DNA of 64,000 nt from Octadecabacter dasysiphoniae (lineage in GTDB: Bacteria; Pseudomonadota; Alphaproteobacteria; Rhodobacterales; Rhodobacteraceae). The notes below the pieces were generated by a model. It was not told the DNA's origin. It worked only from the letters and a program-made list of their open reading frames with translations, and did not search any database. Both the position numbers and the translations under genes were made by a program. The stretch lies in NCBI RefSeq assembly GCF_021532615.1, contig NZ_JAKGAQ010000003.1, positions 186,001-250,000 on the forward strand. The letters are read 5' to 3'. Below, piece by piece: positions 44,167 to 53,383 of this stretch (position 1 is the stretch's first letter; each line of letters opens with the position of its first letter).

Positions 44167-44922
44167 ATGATTGCAAGTTTGATGATGTATCAACGTCCCC
44201 AACTTGCTGGTGCGCATGATCGATTTTGGGCGCTGATCCGCACCGAATTGGCAGCGACGGGCATAGATGCGCCCGATCATCTGTCCCAAGATGCTGATGA
44301 ATTCAGCGTTTGGAAAAGCCCTGATCTTGTGCTGAGCCAGACCTGCGGCATGCCCTATCGCCTTTGGCTGCATGATCAGGTTGGCCTAGTTGGCACGCCT
44401 GACTACGGATTGAAGGATTGCCCGCCCGGGTTTTACCGCAGTGCGTTGGTGGTACGGGCCACGGATGCGCGCACAGAACTCACTGCGTTCAAAGATGCGA
44501 CGTTCGCCTTTAACGAGGCGTTTTCCCAATCGGGATTTGCCGCGCCTTACCACCACACGGGTGCCATTGGGTCTTGGTTTCAAAACCGCGTTCGGACCGG
44601 TGCGCATCTTTTGTCGGCCAAAGCGGTGGCCGAGGGACGGGCGGATATTGCGGCATTGGACGCCGTGACCTGGCGCAATATTGAACGATACGGCGACATT
44701 GCACAGGATTTGCGCGTGCTGGATTGGACGGTTCCGACACCGGGATTGCCCCTGATCACAGCCGCGCGGCAGGATGCGGGTTTGATATACGGTGCGGTGC
44801 GACGCGCGATTGATGCGCTTTCGGTGCAAGATGCGGCCGACCTCGGGATGAGGGGGATCGTGGCGATCCCGAAGCAAGCCTATCTTGCCGTGCCCAATCC
44901 GCCGCGCGGCGATCAGTCCTGA
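44167..44922 (+). CDS. PhnD/SsuA-like periplasmic-binding-fold protein without a signal peptide
   Basis: 251 residues. The fold looks like the phosphonate or sulfonate binding lobe: LVLSQTCGMPYRLWLHDQV, RSALVVRATDARTELTAFK, YHHTGAIGSWFQNRVRTG, ADIAALDAVTWRNIERY. There is no N-terminal signal sequence and no transporter genes nearby, so a cytoplasmic sensor or scavenger role is more likely than import. It is divergent from mlaE (123 bp) and converges with the next gene. Confidence 0.78.
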   Translation: MIASLMMYQRPQLAGAHDRFWALIRTELAATGIDAPDHLSQDADEFSVWKSPDLVLSQTCGMPYRLWLHDQVGLVGTPDYGLKDCPPGFYRSALVVRATDARTELTAFKDATFAFNEAFSQSGFAAPYHHTGAIGSWFQNRVRTGAHLLSAKAVAEGRADIAALDAVTWRNIERYGDIAQDLRVLDWTVPTPGLPLITAARQDAGLIYGAVRRAIDALSVQDAADLGMRGIVAIPKQAYLAVPNPPRGDQS

Positions 44923-45917
44923 ATAATTGCTTCTTCCCATTCGCGCACGAACGTCTGACGCTTGAGCGCGTCCAGATAGGTCATCAATGCCGGTTCGAGG
45001 CCGATTGATGATTGTCCCGTCGGGTCCTGTCCGGAGTTCAGTGGCGGAAGCGGGAAGGCGGCGCGCGCCCCGCCTGATTGCAGCCCGATCAAATGGTTGA
45101 CAAACGCCTCAGCGAGCGCCGGATCGGATGCCGATTTTGACACGAGGGCAGACCGCATCATCGTTGTCGGAAAATCCGACGGCAGGATCACCGTCAGGGT
45201 GTCTGCCGTATCCGCACGGCCCTCTGCATAGCTGCCCAACACGTTGTAGGCGACCAGAATACGCCCTTCGATCAGATCATCGATCATGTCGCCGGAACAA
45301 CAATATAGCCGCGCATCAAGGCTGCCCATGACCTCCATCAAGCGCCAGAATGTTTCAGAGGTGCGGGCATCCTGTGTCGCAAACAAATACCCAAGACCCG
45401 AGCGGCGGACATCATAGGTTCCAACTTTGCCCATGAAGATGTCCGGGTTGGCGCGCAGCACTTCGATCAAATCCTGGCGCGTGCGTGGTGTTGCCAGCCC
45501 GTCAAATGCCGCCGCATTTAGCACGATTGCGGCGGGTTCCGTTGTGAAGGCAAACAGGCTGGATCGCCACTGCGCCCAATCCGGATGGCTGATCCCATCT
45601 AGGCGCTGGGCGAACCCGTCATTGGTCAGCTTAAGCTGGAGATCCATCGCGCTTGAGATCACCACATCAAAGCGGTCAGGATTTTGGCGAAATTCATTAT
45701 CCAGATCGGCGGTGCCCGTTACGATGTATTCAACGGATACGTTGGGCTGACCGACAATGAAACTGTCGATGATGGGGGCAAAAAACGATGTGTCCGTGCT
45801 GGAGAGTATCCGCAGGATTGGGGTGCCGTTCGCGCCGAATTTTTGCTGGTCTTCCCAATCTTGCGCGAAACAAAAGGCAGGGAGAACCGCAAGAATTAGA
45901 ACTGCAATGTAGCGCAT
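44913..45917 (-). CDS. Periplasmic solute-binding protein in the tctDE operon
   Basis: 334 residues with signal peptide MRYIAVLILAVLPAFCFA. It resembles ferric or polyamine-type binding proteins (TPILRILSSTDTSFFAPIID, FDVVISSAMDLQLKLT, YLFATQDARTS, FVNHLIGLQSGG). It overlaps the end of the TctE-like kinase gene by about 20 bp, so it is part of the regulatory operon rather than of the transporter. It may present the substrate signal to the kinase. A CC pair (LYCCSGD) is unusual. Assignment to ligand is not possible. Confidence 0.82.
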   Translation of the reverse strand: MRYIAVLILAVLPAFCFAQDWEDQQKFGANGTPILRILSSTDTSFFAPIIDSFIVGQPNVSVEYIVTGTADLDNEFRQNPDRFDVVISSAMDLQLKLTNDGFAQRLDGISHPDWAQWRSSLFAFTTEPAAIVLNAAAFDGLATPRTRQDLIEVLRANPDIFMGKVGTYDVRRSGLGYLFATQDARTSETFWRLMEVMGSLDARLYCCSGDMIDDLIEGRILVAYNVLGSYAEGRADTADTLTVILPSDFPTTMMRSALVSKSASDPALAEAFVNHLIGLQSGGARAAFPLPPLNSGQDPTGQSSIGLEPALMTYLDALKRQTFVREWEEAIIQD

Positions 45918-47248
45918 GCGCCGCCCTCCGATCTGTTGGACAGGATCAAGGCCCCGCCATGTGCCGCCGCAACATCCCGTGCGATTGTGAGGCCAAGCCC
46001 TGATCCGATTTGGCCGTCCGTATCGCTGCCACGCACAAACCGATCAGCAAGCTTGTTGATCTCGGATGGTGGAAATCCTTTGCCTTGATCAGTGACGCTG
46101 ACTGACAGATCTGGCGCCGTCTGTACCCGCACTGTCACAATGCTGTCGGCCGGGGCATATTTCAGGGCATTGTCAATCAGATTGCGAAACGCGTTTTGCA
46201 GTAAAATCGGATCGCCGTGCAGATGGGCAGGCGCGGCCGCATCGAGGATGAAATCCACATCGCGCATGTCAGCCACGGGCGTCATCCGCTGCACGAGGTC
46301 GCGCAGCAGATCGTTCAGGTCAACATCGATCCGGTCCAGATTTTCAGCGCGAAACGTCACCATCGCATGATCCAAAAGCTGCCCCGCAGCGCGCGAGCTT
46401 TCATCAATTGCACGCATCATGGATCGCAAAGCATCGCGGTTTTCGGTGTTTTCGACGCGCTGAAACGTGGCTTCTGCATAGGATCGCACCGTTGCAAGTG
46501 GCGTGCGGACGCGGTGGGCGGCTTCGGCGATGAATTCTTCGGATTGTTTCAGGGATTGATCCAACCGAAACATCAGATTGTTGAGCGATCCCACAAGTGG
46601 CCCCATTTCCGTGGGAACAGGTTTGGTGAACGGGCTGAGGTCTTGTGGGCCGCGGCGCGTGACGGATGTTGTCAGGCGGCGCAATTGGCCGATTGTCGTG
46701 GACGTGGCCCAAAACGAAAGCACTGTGGCCAGAGCAAAAAAACCTGCACCAAACACTGCGACGTTGGTTGAAATCCGGTTTAATGTGCCCGACAGCGCGT
46801 CTTGGGTTTGGGCCACGGACACTGTCACGCGGCGTGGCACATTCGCGCCAACCAAAGTGCGTGTGGCTGTGGCAATGCGCACGGTTGATCCGTCGTAATT
46901 CATGGAGCGGAACGCCTCATCGTCTTGTGTGTCCAAACCGTCGTAGCCTGACAACAGCGCGCCGTCTTCATAGACCGCGTAGAACACGCGGTCGTCGGCG
47001 TCTGTCGATAGCATCGACAGCGCGGCATAGGGGAAATCCAATTCCACCTCTCCGTCGCGCAACACAGCGGCGTCGAGGATAGAGGACACGGATGCGTTCA
47101 GGATATTGTCTTGGCCTTGTTGGGCGATCTGGGCGGCATAGGCGCGCACCACCAAGAACAACACGATCGCCAGAACCGCCGCGCCGCCCGTCAGGATCAT
47201 CGCCAGTCGGTTGCGCAGGGATCGTGATACGACAACATCACCCGTCAT
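45896..47248 (-). CDS. tctE: TctE-like sensor histidine kinase
   Basis: 450 residues from the ATG at 47248; the longer frame from 47365 has no homology. Membrane segment about 17-37 (ILTGGAAVLAIVLFLVVRA), periplasmic 2CSK_N-like domain to about 160, second segment near 165-185, then dimerisation His near 245 in AEAAHRVRTPLATVRSYAE. ATPase motifs are FRNLIDNALKYA, VTDQGKGFPP and GSGLGLTIARDVAAAHGG. RVRTPL marks the TctE family. It pairs with the regulator upstream and controls tctCBA. Confidence 0.88.
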   Translation of the reverse strand: MTGDVVVSRSLRNRLAMILTGGAAVLAIVLFLVVRAYAAQIAQQGQDNILNASVSSILDAAVLRDGEVELDFPYAALSMLSTDADDRVFYAVYEDGALLSGYDGLDTQDDEAFRSMNYDGSTVRIATATRTLVGANVPRRVTVSVAQTQDALSGTLNRISTNVAVFGAGFFALATVLSFWATSTTIGQLRRLTTSVTRRGPQDLSPFTKPVPTEMGPLVGSLNNLMFRLDQSLKQSEEFIAEAAHRVRTPLATVRSYAEATFQRVENTENRDALRSMMRAIDESSRAAGQLLDHAMVTFRAENLDRIDVDLNDLLRDLVQRMTPVADMRDVDFILDAAAPAHLHGDPILLQNAFRNLIDNALKYAPADSIVTVRVQTAPDLSVSVTDQGKGFPPSEINKLADRFVRGSDTDGQIGSGLGLTIARDVAAAHGGALILSNRSEGGACATLQF

Positions 47249-47906
47249 GATCAAGCCGATACCCAAGCCCGCGCAATGTTTTGATCTGCACGGATGATCC
47301 TTCCAGATGTTTGCGCAGCCGCCCGACGTACACCTCAACCGCGTTTTCGGATACGTCGTCGTCATACGAAAACAGGCGATCGACGAGTTTGTGTTTTGAA
47401 AAAACCTGCCCGCGCGCGTTCATCAGTAATTCCAACAAGCGCAGTTCGCGGTTGCGCAGATCGATCACTTTGCCCTTGACCGTCAGGTGGCCGCCGACCG
47501 GGTCAAATTCTACGTCACCCATGCGGATTGTGCTTTGGGCTGTTCCGGCGTTTCGGCGTAAAACGGCACGGCAGCGTGCCTGCAATTCGGCGTGATCAAA
47601 GGGCTTGGTCACGTAATCATCGGCCCCAAGGTCCAGCATACTGATTCTATCGCTGACCTGACTGCGGGCGGTCAAAACGATGACCGGCGTGTTGTTTTTG
47701 CCTGCGCGGTGCTGTTTTAGAAAGCTGCGCCCATCCCCGTCCGGCAACATGATATCGAGCAGGATAAGGTCATATTCACCCACGCTTGCGTACTCTACTG
47801 CTTCGCTGATTAACGCTGCATGATCAACAAGGTGGCCATCAAGGCTCATGCGCGAACAGATGGCCCGCGCGAGCTCTTGGTTATCCTCGACCAGCAGGTA
47901 TTTCAT
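47238..47906 (-). CDS. tctD: TctD-like OmpR-family response regulator
   Basis: 222 residues: receiver with Asp near 52 (LILLDIMLPDGDG) and Lys in DYVTKPFDHAE, then an OmpR winged-helix C-terminal domain (VIDLRNRELRLLELLM, YVGRLRKHLEGSSV, TLRGLGYRLD). The stop lies 11 bp into the kinase gene. It is divergent from tctC with about 107 bp between, so it probably binds there to activate tricarboxylate uptake. Confidence 0.92.
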   Translation of the reverse strand: MKYLLVEDNQELARAICSRMSLDGHLVDHAALISEAVEYASVGEYDLILLDIMLPDGDGRSFLKQHRAGKNNTPVIVLTARSQVSDRISMLDLGADDYVTKPFDHAELQARCRAVLRRNAGTAQSTIRMGDVEFDPVGGHLTVKGKVIDLRNRELRLLELLMNARGQVFSKHKLVDRLFSYDDDVSENAVEVYVGRLRKHLEGSSVQIKTLRGLGYRLDHDG

Positions 47907-48013
47907 CGCGGGGGCGCCCCTTTCTTTGGTGGGTGACAGGTTTGTGTCAGCTTGTCATGATTGTGTCACACAGCGAAGCCGTGAGGAGAACGGCTATCAA
48001 ATGGGAGAGAACA

Positions 48014-49000
48014 ATGACAACTTTTAAGATGGGCCGACGCGCCCTGATCGCCACAGCTGTGGCGACCCTTGGACTTGGCACACCTGCATTCGCAGACGGC
48101 CATCAGGTCCTTGATGACGTCCACTTTATCATTCCGGGCGGCGCCGGTGGCGGCTGGGACGGCACCGCACGCGGCACAGGCGAAGCGCTTACAGAATCCG
48201 GCCTTGTTGGCACAGCGACATACGAAAACATGTCCGGCGGCGGCGGCGGTGTTGCGATCGGTTACATGATCGAAAACGCAGCCAGCCTCGAAGACACATT
48301 GATGGTGAATTCCACACCAATCGTGATCCGCTCGCTGACAGGCGTGTTCCCGCACAACTTCCGTGACCTGACCCTCGTGGCCGGTACAATCGGCGACTAT
48401 GCGGCGATCGTCGTGGGCAAAGACAGCCCGATCAACACTATGGATGACCTGCTGGCGGCATTCGACGCGGATCAGGCTGGCACACCAATCGGTGGCGGTT
48501 CTGTTCCAGGTGGTATGGATCACCTCGTGGCTGCGATGGTCATGGAAGCCTCTGGCCGTGATGCGCTGGGCGTGAACTACATTCCATACGATGCTGGCGG
48601 CACCGCAATGGCGGCCCTGCTGTCTGGCGAAATCGCGGCACTGTCCACTGGTTTCTCTGAGGCGGTTGATCTGTCCAATGCTGGCGAAGTCAAAATCATC
48701 GGCGTCACAGCAGGCGAGCGCGTTGCCGCAGCCCCAGATGCGATGACAATGATGGAACAAGGCATCGACACCACGTTCGTCAACTGGCGCGGGTTCTTCG
48801 GCGCACCTGGCATGTCGGACGAAAAGCTGGCCCAGTATCAGGATGCCATCGCTGCGATGTATGACACAGAAGAATGGGAAACCGTTCGGGCCCGTAACGG
48901 CTGGGTCAACATCCACAACCCTGGTGACGATTTCCAGACGTTCCTCGAAGAGCAGGAAACAGTCATTGGCGATCTGATGACAAAATTGGGCTTCCTCTAA
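48014..49000 (+). CDS. tctC: Tricarboxylate-binding protein TctC
   Basis: 328 residues from ATG 48014 with GGGAGAGA upstream. Signal peptide with MGRRALIATAVATLGLGTPA, then the TctC/TTT fold: VHFIIPGGAGGGWDGTARG, YENMSGGGGGVAIGY, GKDSPINTMDDLLAAF and VNYIPYDAGGTAMAALLSG. This periplasmic protein hands tricarboxylate-type substrates to TctAB. It is divergent from TctDE. A strong terminator separates it from tctB, as often seen for highly expressed binding proteins. Confidence 0.93.
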   Translation: MTTFKMGRRALIATAVATLGLGTPAFADGHQVLDDVHFIIPGGAGGGWDGTARGTGEALTESGLVGTATYENMSGGGGGVAIGYMIENAASLEDTLMVNSTPIVIRSLTGVFPHNFRDLTLVAGTIGDYAAIVVGKDSPINTMDDLLAAFDADQAGTPIGGGSVPGGMDHLVAAMVMEASGRDALGVNYIPYDAGGTAMAALLSGEIAALSTGFSEAVDLSNAGEVKIIGVTAGERVAAAPDAMTMMEQGIDTTFVNWRGFFGAPGMSDEKLAQYQDAIAAMYDTEEWETVRARNGWVNIHNPGDDFQTFLEEQETVIGDLMTKLGFL

Positions 49001-49010
49001 GAAGACCTGA

Positions 49011-49041
49011 GGCGGAGCGCATCACGCGCTCCGCCTTTTTT
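49011..49041 (+). terminator. Intrinsic terminator between tctC and tctB
   Basis: GGCGGAGCGC (49011-49020) pairs perfectly with GCGCTCCGCC (49026-49035) around loop ATCAC, followed by TTTTTT. A classic GC stem plus U tail. It would make tctC transcript more abundant than tctBA by partial read-through. Confidence 0.85.
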
Positions 49042-49070
49042 GATTTTCACTACATTTGGGGGTAGGTCGC

Positions 49071-49565
49071 ATGGCCTTGGATCGTTGGATTGCACTTGTC
49101 CTATTGGGCATCTGCCTTGTGTACGGCTACACAGCCTTTTTCACGATGGACGAAGGATTGGCACCGTTCGCGCGCCGAAATCCCGTCTGGCCAAGCACGT
49201 TCCCCAAAGTGTTGTCGGTCTTCGGCGTTGTCGCCTCTCTCCTCATTCTATTGGGGGTTGAGAAGGGCGAGGAAAAAGTCGGAGACATAGATTACCGCCG
49301 CTTGCACGAATACAAACTGGGTCAGGCGCTGATTTTGCTGGGCCTGATGGTGGTCTATGCGTTGTGCCTGCGCCCGGTCGGGTTCTTGTTGTCCACATCG
49401 CTGTTCCTGCTCATCGGTTCGTTCGTTTTGGGCGAACGTAAATGGCTGTTGATGCTGGTGATCTCTCTCAGCGCGACCTTTATCGTCTGGTATTTGGTGC
49501 AAGAGGTGCTCGGCATCTACATGCGTCCGCTGCCGATGTTCATCACTCAATTGATCGGGGCCTGA
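49071..49565 (+). CDS. tctB: TctB small membrane subunit
   Basis: 164 residues from the ATG at 49071 (GGGGGTAGG upstream). Four hydrophobic segments: ALVLLGICLVYGYTAFF, VLSVFGVVASLLILL, LGQALILLGLMVVYAL and MLVISLSATFIVWYLV. The end LGIYMRPLP is typical of TctB. It supports TctA in the inner membrane. One bp separates its stop from tctA. Confidence 0.9.
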   Translation: MALDRWIALVLLGICLVYGYTAFFTMDEGLAPFARRNPVWPSTFPKVLSVFGVVASLLILLGVEKGEEKVGDIDYRRLHEYKLGQALILLGLMVVYALCLRPVGFLLSTSLFLLIGSFVLGERKWLLMLVISLSATFIVWYLVQEVLGIYMRPLPMFITQLIGA

Positions 49566-49566
49566 T

Positions 49567-51057
49567 ATGTTAGAGGGTATTCTTATTGGCCTGCAAACGG
49601 CCCTGTCTTTGCAAAACCTGTTGGTCGTCATTGGCGGCTGCCTGATCGGGACGTTCATTGGCATGTTGCCGGGCCTTGGGCCGATGTCGATCATCGCGAT
49701 CATGATCCCGATTGCTATTTCCATGGGCGATCCGTCCGCCGCGCTGATCTTGCTGGCCGGTGTGTATTACGGCGCGATCTTCGGGGGGTCGACGTCCTCA
49801 ATCCTGCTGAACGCGCCGGGTGTTGCGGGCACCGTTGCGTCCAGTTTTGACGGCTACCCCATGGCACAACAAGGCAAGGCCGGCAAAGCGTTGACCATCG
49901 CCGCAATCGCCAGTTTTGCGGGCGGCACCATCGGGGCCATCTTGTTGATGATTTTTGCCCCAATGCTGAGCTCTGTCGCGCTGCTGTTCCACTCTGCTGA
50001 ATATTTCGCGCTGATGATCGTCGGGTTGTCTGCCATCGCGGCCTTCGCAGGGCAGGGGCAGGTCGTCAAAGCATTGCTGATGACCGTGCTGGGCCTGATC
50101 ATGGCCACGGTGGGCGAAGGCGCGTTGTTCAACCTGCCACGCTTCACCGCTGGCATCATGGATCTGCAATCCGGCTTTGGCTTTATCACGCTGGCCATGG
50201 CGATGTTCGCCCTGCCAGAGGCGATCTTCCTTGTCCTCAAACCCAAAAACATTGGCGACGATGGCGGCGAAATCAAGGACCTGCGCATTTCGCGCGCAGA
50301 GGCGAGATCCATCGCGCCTGTCATCGGGCGCCAATCCATCCAGGGCTTTTTCATCGGTGTTCTTCCCGGCGCCGGGGCGACGATTGCGTCCTTCCTGGGC
50401 TACGCGGTTGAACGCAACATCGCGCCAAAGCATGAGCAGGACGAATTTGGCAAAGGGTCGATCAAAGGCCTCGCCGCGCCAGAATCCGCAAACAACGCCG
50501 CCTGTACAGGATCGTTTGTGCCACTGCTGACGTTGGGTATTCCCGGGTCAGGCACGACGGCCATTCTGCTGGGTGCGCTTATCGCGTTGAACGTCACACC
50601 GGGCCCGCGCCTGATGATCGACGAGCCACAGATTTTCTGGGCGGTCATCATGTCCATGTTCATTGGCAATCTGGTGTTGCTGATCCTGAACCTGCCGTTG
50701 ATCCCCTACATCGCCAAGGTCCTCGCGATCCCGCGCAATTATTTGATTCCGTTCATTTTGTTCTTTACCCTCATGGGGGCCTATATCGGGCAGAACAACG
50801 CGACAGAGCTGTTGATCCTCGTCGGGTTTGGCGTCTGTGGTATTGCGTTGAAGTTCGCAAATTACCCGCTGCCGCCCCTGCTGATCGGGTTCATTTTGGG
50901 TGGCATGATGGAAGACAACTTCAGCCGCTCGATGCAGCTTTATGGCGGGGTGTCGTTCATCTGGGAACGCCCCATGACCATGGGTCTGTTGGTGCTGGCC
51001 GTGGTCTTGGTGTTGCTGCCGGGTTACCGCGCGATGCGCGCCAAACGCGCCGTTTAA
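49567..51057 (+). CDS. tctA: TctA large membrane subunit
   Basis: 496 residues with about twelve membrane segments. Family signs: GTFIGMLPGLGPMSIIAIMIP, SILLNAPGVAGTVASSFDGYPMA broken over residues 80-100, LGIPGSGTTAILLGALIALNV near 320. The large permease of tripartite tricarboxylate transporters, driven by an ion gradient rather than ATP. It is last in the tctC-tctB-tctA operon and its stop overlaps that of the convergent DUF1653-like gene. Confidence 0.94.
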   Translation: MLEGILIGLQTALSLQNLLVVIGGCLIGTFIGMLPGLGPMSIIAIMIPIAISMGDPSAALILLAGVYYGAIFGGSTSSILLNAPGVAGTVASSFDGYPMAQQGKAGKALTIAAIASFAGGTIGAILLMIFAPMLSSVALLFHSAEYFALMIVGLSAIAAFAGQGQVVKALLMTVLGLIMATVGEGALFNLPRFTAGIMDLQSGFGFITLAMAMFALPEAIFLVLKPKNIGDDGGEIKDLRISRAEARSIAPVIGRQSIQGFFIGVLPGAGATIASFLGYAVERNIAPKHEQDEFGKGSIKGLAAPESANNAACTGSFVPLLTLGIPGSGTTAILLGALIALNVTPGPRLMIDEPQIFWAVIMSMFIGNLVLLILNLPLIPYIAKVLAIPRNYLIPFILFFTLMGAYIGQNNATELLILVGFGVCGIALKFANYPLPPLLIGFILGGMMEDNFSRSMQLYGGVSFIWERPMTMGLLVLAVVLVLLPGYRAMRAKRAV

Positions 51058-51311
51058 ATCGGGTCTGACGGGTCGAGCGGGGCAAACCGCTCGACCTGTT
51101 CAAACTCTGCCGCTGCGCGCACCCAGACCGTCCCGAATTGATCGTCATAGATCGCCACCGGCGTGCGGGTCGCCTCATCCGTGCCAAAGCTGATCAAACG
51201 GTACAGCCCGCCCTTTTTGTGCCGATGTGTCGGCTGCCACCCCGCCCGCGCAAGGGGGGATGGCGGCACCGCGTCGGGCGCTTCGGTGGCTTTGCGAAAT
51301 GGGTTCTTCAT
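51054..51311 (-). CDS. Small DUF1653-like protein
   Basis: 85 residues. THRHKKGGLYRLISFGTDEA and VAIYDDQFGTVWVRAAAEF match the DUF1653 pattern (a small beta barrel starting with HxKGxxYxVL). It overlaps the ribonucleotide reductase stop by 4 bp and is its operon partner. Its function is not known. Confidence 0.78.
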   Translation of the reverse strand: MKNPFRKATEAPDAVPPSPLARAGWQPTHRHKKGGLYRLISFGTDEATRTPVAIYDDQFGTVWVRAAAEFEQVERFAPLDPSDPI

Positions 51312-53032
51312 ATGGATAGTACCGATCCTGTGACGTCATTGGGCCGATACGTCGTACACCCCTTGCAGCCCGCATCATAGGCGTCGCGGTAGATCGTTTT
51401 GAACGCTTGGAACGGGATGTCTTCGGGGCAGTTCACTGTTTTGGAAATGCCGGAATCCACCCATTTTTGCGCCGCGGCTTGCATGGCTACGTGATCTGAC
51501 GGGCTAAGATCGGCGGCGGTGGTGAAATTGTCGGGTAATGGTGCGTCCGCGCCGAACATTTGAATGTGGCGCCAGGCGGCGTAATCCATCACGCGTTCGG
51601 TCGATTTTGTTCCGTCTGCGTTGGTGATTTTACGGGTAAACGACGTTGAAAAGATCGGTTCAATCCCCGACGACACATTGCCTGCGAACATGGATGTGGT
51701 GCCCGTGGGTGCAATCGTTGTCAGGGTGCCATTGCGCAATCCGTACCGTTTGACGGCGTCCAGCACATCTGCGTCCAATGCTTGTATGGACGGCAGTTCT
51801 AAATGGTGCGCGGCGTTATAGCTCGCGAATGTGCCGCGTTCTTTGGCCAGATGGGCCGACGCCAAATAGGCTGCGTTTTGTATGGTTTGCATCCAGCTGC
51901 TTAACAAAAACACGGCTTTGGGCGATCCGTATTTCGCGCCCAGCATCGCGATTGCGTCCGCCACACCTGTCACGCCGATTCCGATGCGGCGTTGATTTTG
52001 CGCTTGGTTCCATTGTTCTTCGAGGGCAAAGCGCGACACATCCAACACGTTGTCCAACATGCGCACAACAACCCCGACAAGGCTGCGCATTTCACCAAGA
52101 TCAATGCGGGCGTTTTTTGTAAACGGCGCACTCACCAGTCGTGCGAGGTTGATTGACGCCAGCGGGCAGGTGCCATTGGGGGGCAGGGGCTGTTCTGCAC
52201 AAGAATTGGTGGCAGCAATCGTTTCCATATACCGCAATGGATTGGCGGCGTTGATCCGATCGATAAACAACACTCCGGGCTCAGCGGCGCCGTAGGTTTG
52301 TTTCATGATGGCGTTCCAAAGATCTGTGGCCTTCAACGTGCGCATGACCTGACCGCTCCAGATCAGATGCCAATCACGCCCTTCGCGAACGGCCTCCATG
52401 AAGGCGTCCGTCACCATAACGCTGAGGTTGAAGTTCCTAAAGCGCGTGCGATCAGATTTTGCCATTACAAATGCTTCGATGTCGGGGTGATCACAGCGCA
52501 TCGTGGCCATCATCGCGCCGCGGCCCATCCCTGTGACCAGCATCTTGCACGTCGTATCAAAAATATCCATTGCCGATAGTGGCCCCGCCGCCGGGCAATC
52601 TAGCCCGTGAACCGGTGTGCCAGACGGGCGGATTGTCGAAAAATCAAACCCGACGCCGCCGCCCATTTGCATCGTAAGGGCCGCGTCTTTCAACGTGTCC
52701 ATGATGCCCGTCACTGAATCCGGTATAGTGCGCATGACAAAAGTGTTGGCCAATGTGACCCGTCGCTTTGTCCCGGCGCCTGACAGGATACGACCGCCCG
52801 GCAAAACGCGAAAATCCTGCATAGCATCAAAGAAAGCCTGCGCAATTTCGTCGCACTGCGCTGGTGTCTCGGTGGCAGCCAAGGCTTTTGCGACGCGGGC
52901 CCATGTGTCTTCGACGGTGTCGTCGATAACCTCGTTTTGGCTATGATACTGGTACTTTTGTCGCCAGATCTGCTCTGCCAATGGTTGTTCGAATCCAGCA
53001 TTTTGGTGCGCAGAGCGCGGTAAGTCATACAT
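51308..53032 (-). CDS. nrdJ: Adenosylcobalamin-dependent ribonucleotide reductase, short form
   Basis: 574 residues of class II reductase type: LTMQMGGGVGFDFSTIRPSG near 120, TNSCAEQPLPPNGTCPLASI with the thiyl Cys278 and second cysteine Cys289, TGVADAIAMLGA, APTGTTSMFAGN, and the end GCKGCTTYRPN. It converts ribonucleotides to deoxyribonucleotides without oxygen. The usual first redox cysteine (NCFVM) is replaced by Thr97 (ANTFVM). It also lacks the roughly 150-200-residue C-terminal extension that many relatives have. The C-terminal CKGC pair is kept. No cobalamin riboswitch is seen upstream. Confidence 0.88.
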   Translation of the reverse strand: MYDLPRSAHQNAGFEQPLAEQIWRQKYQYHSQNEVIDDTVEDTWARVAKALAATETPAQCDEIAQAFFDAMQDFRVLPGGRILSGAGTKRRVTLANTFVMRTIPDSVTGIMDTLKDAALTMQMGGGVGFDFSTIRPSGTPVHGLDCPAAGPLSAMDIFDTTCKMLVTGMGRGAMMATMRCDHPDIEAFVMAKSDRTRFRNFNLSVMVTDAFMEAVREGRDWHLIWSGQVMRTLKATDLWNAIMKQTYGAAEPGVLFIDRINAANPLRYMETIAATNSCAEQPLPPNGTCPLASINLARLVSAPFTKNARIDLGEMRSLVGVVVRMLDNVLDVSRFALEEQWNQAQNQRRIGIGVTGVADAIAMLGAKYGSPKAVFLLSSWMQTIQNAAYLASAHLAKERGTFASYNAAHHLELPSIQALDADVLDAVKRYGLRNGTLTTIAPTGTTSMFAGNVSSGIEPIFSTSFTRKITNADGTKSTERVMDYAAWRHIQMFGADAPLPDNFTTAADLSPSDHVAMQAAAQKWVDSGISKTVNCPEDIPFQAFKTIYRDAYDAGCKGCTTYRPNDVTGSVLSI

Positions 53033-53383
53033 CCAATATTCCCCCAGGCTGTATAATAATTAGTAAATTTGCCATTTCTTATGTTAAAGAAGCATTAAGC
53101 TTAAGGTTGAGTAAATAGAATTCGACGACATAAACTCAAGGTCGCAAGTAGTGTTCGGTTTTTGTGCAGTCTTTAAGCAGACGTTTACAGTTTGAGTGAG
53201 ATGTAGAGGTGTTCGATGATGTTTTGGGGGACGTGATCGCGACGCGGGTACGAGGAATGGGCGCGTTTGGCCCAGGGAAGATAGCAGCGGCGACAATTAA
53301 GGCAGTGTAATTGATTTGAATAACTCGGTTGAATACCAAAGCTGCTGTGCCAGAGTAGCCGGCACCCACCGGTTTTGGCCGTT
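53033..53383. other. 350-bp intergenic stretch, AT-rich next to nrdJ
   Basis: The 160 bp nearest nrdJ are clearly AT-rich. The rest (about 53170-53370) is GC-rich and reads openly on the minus strand in more than one frame, giving peptides such as SPKTSSNTSTSH and HCLNCRRCYLPWAK that fit no family I know. It looks like a fragment of something, for example a mobile-element end, but no inverted repeats or transposase motif can be shown. Promoters for nrdJ and for the GGDEF-EAL gene must lie here. Confidence 0.4.

Noticed and set aside
53033..53383. Cobalamin riboswitch upstream of the B12-dependent reductase
   Set aside because: No B12-box-like conserved block was found on the minus strand in this stretch.
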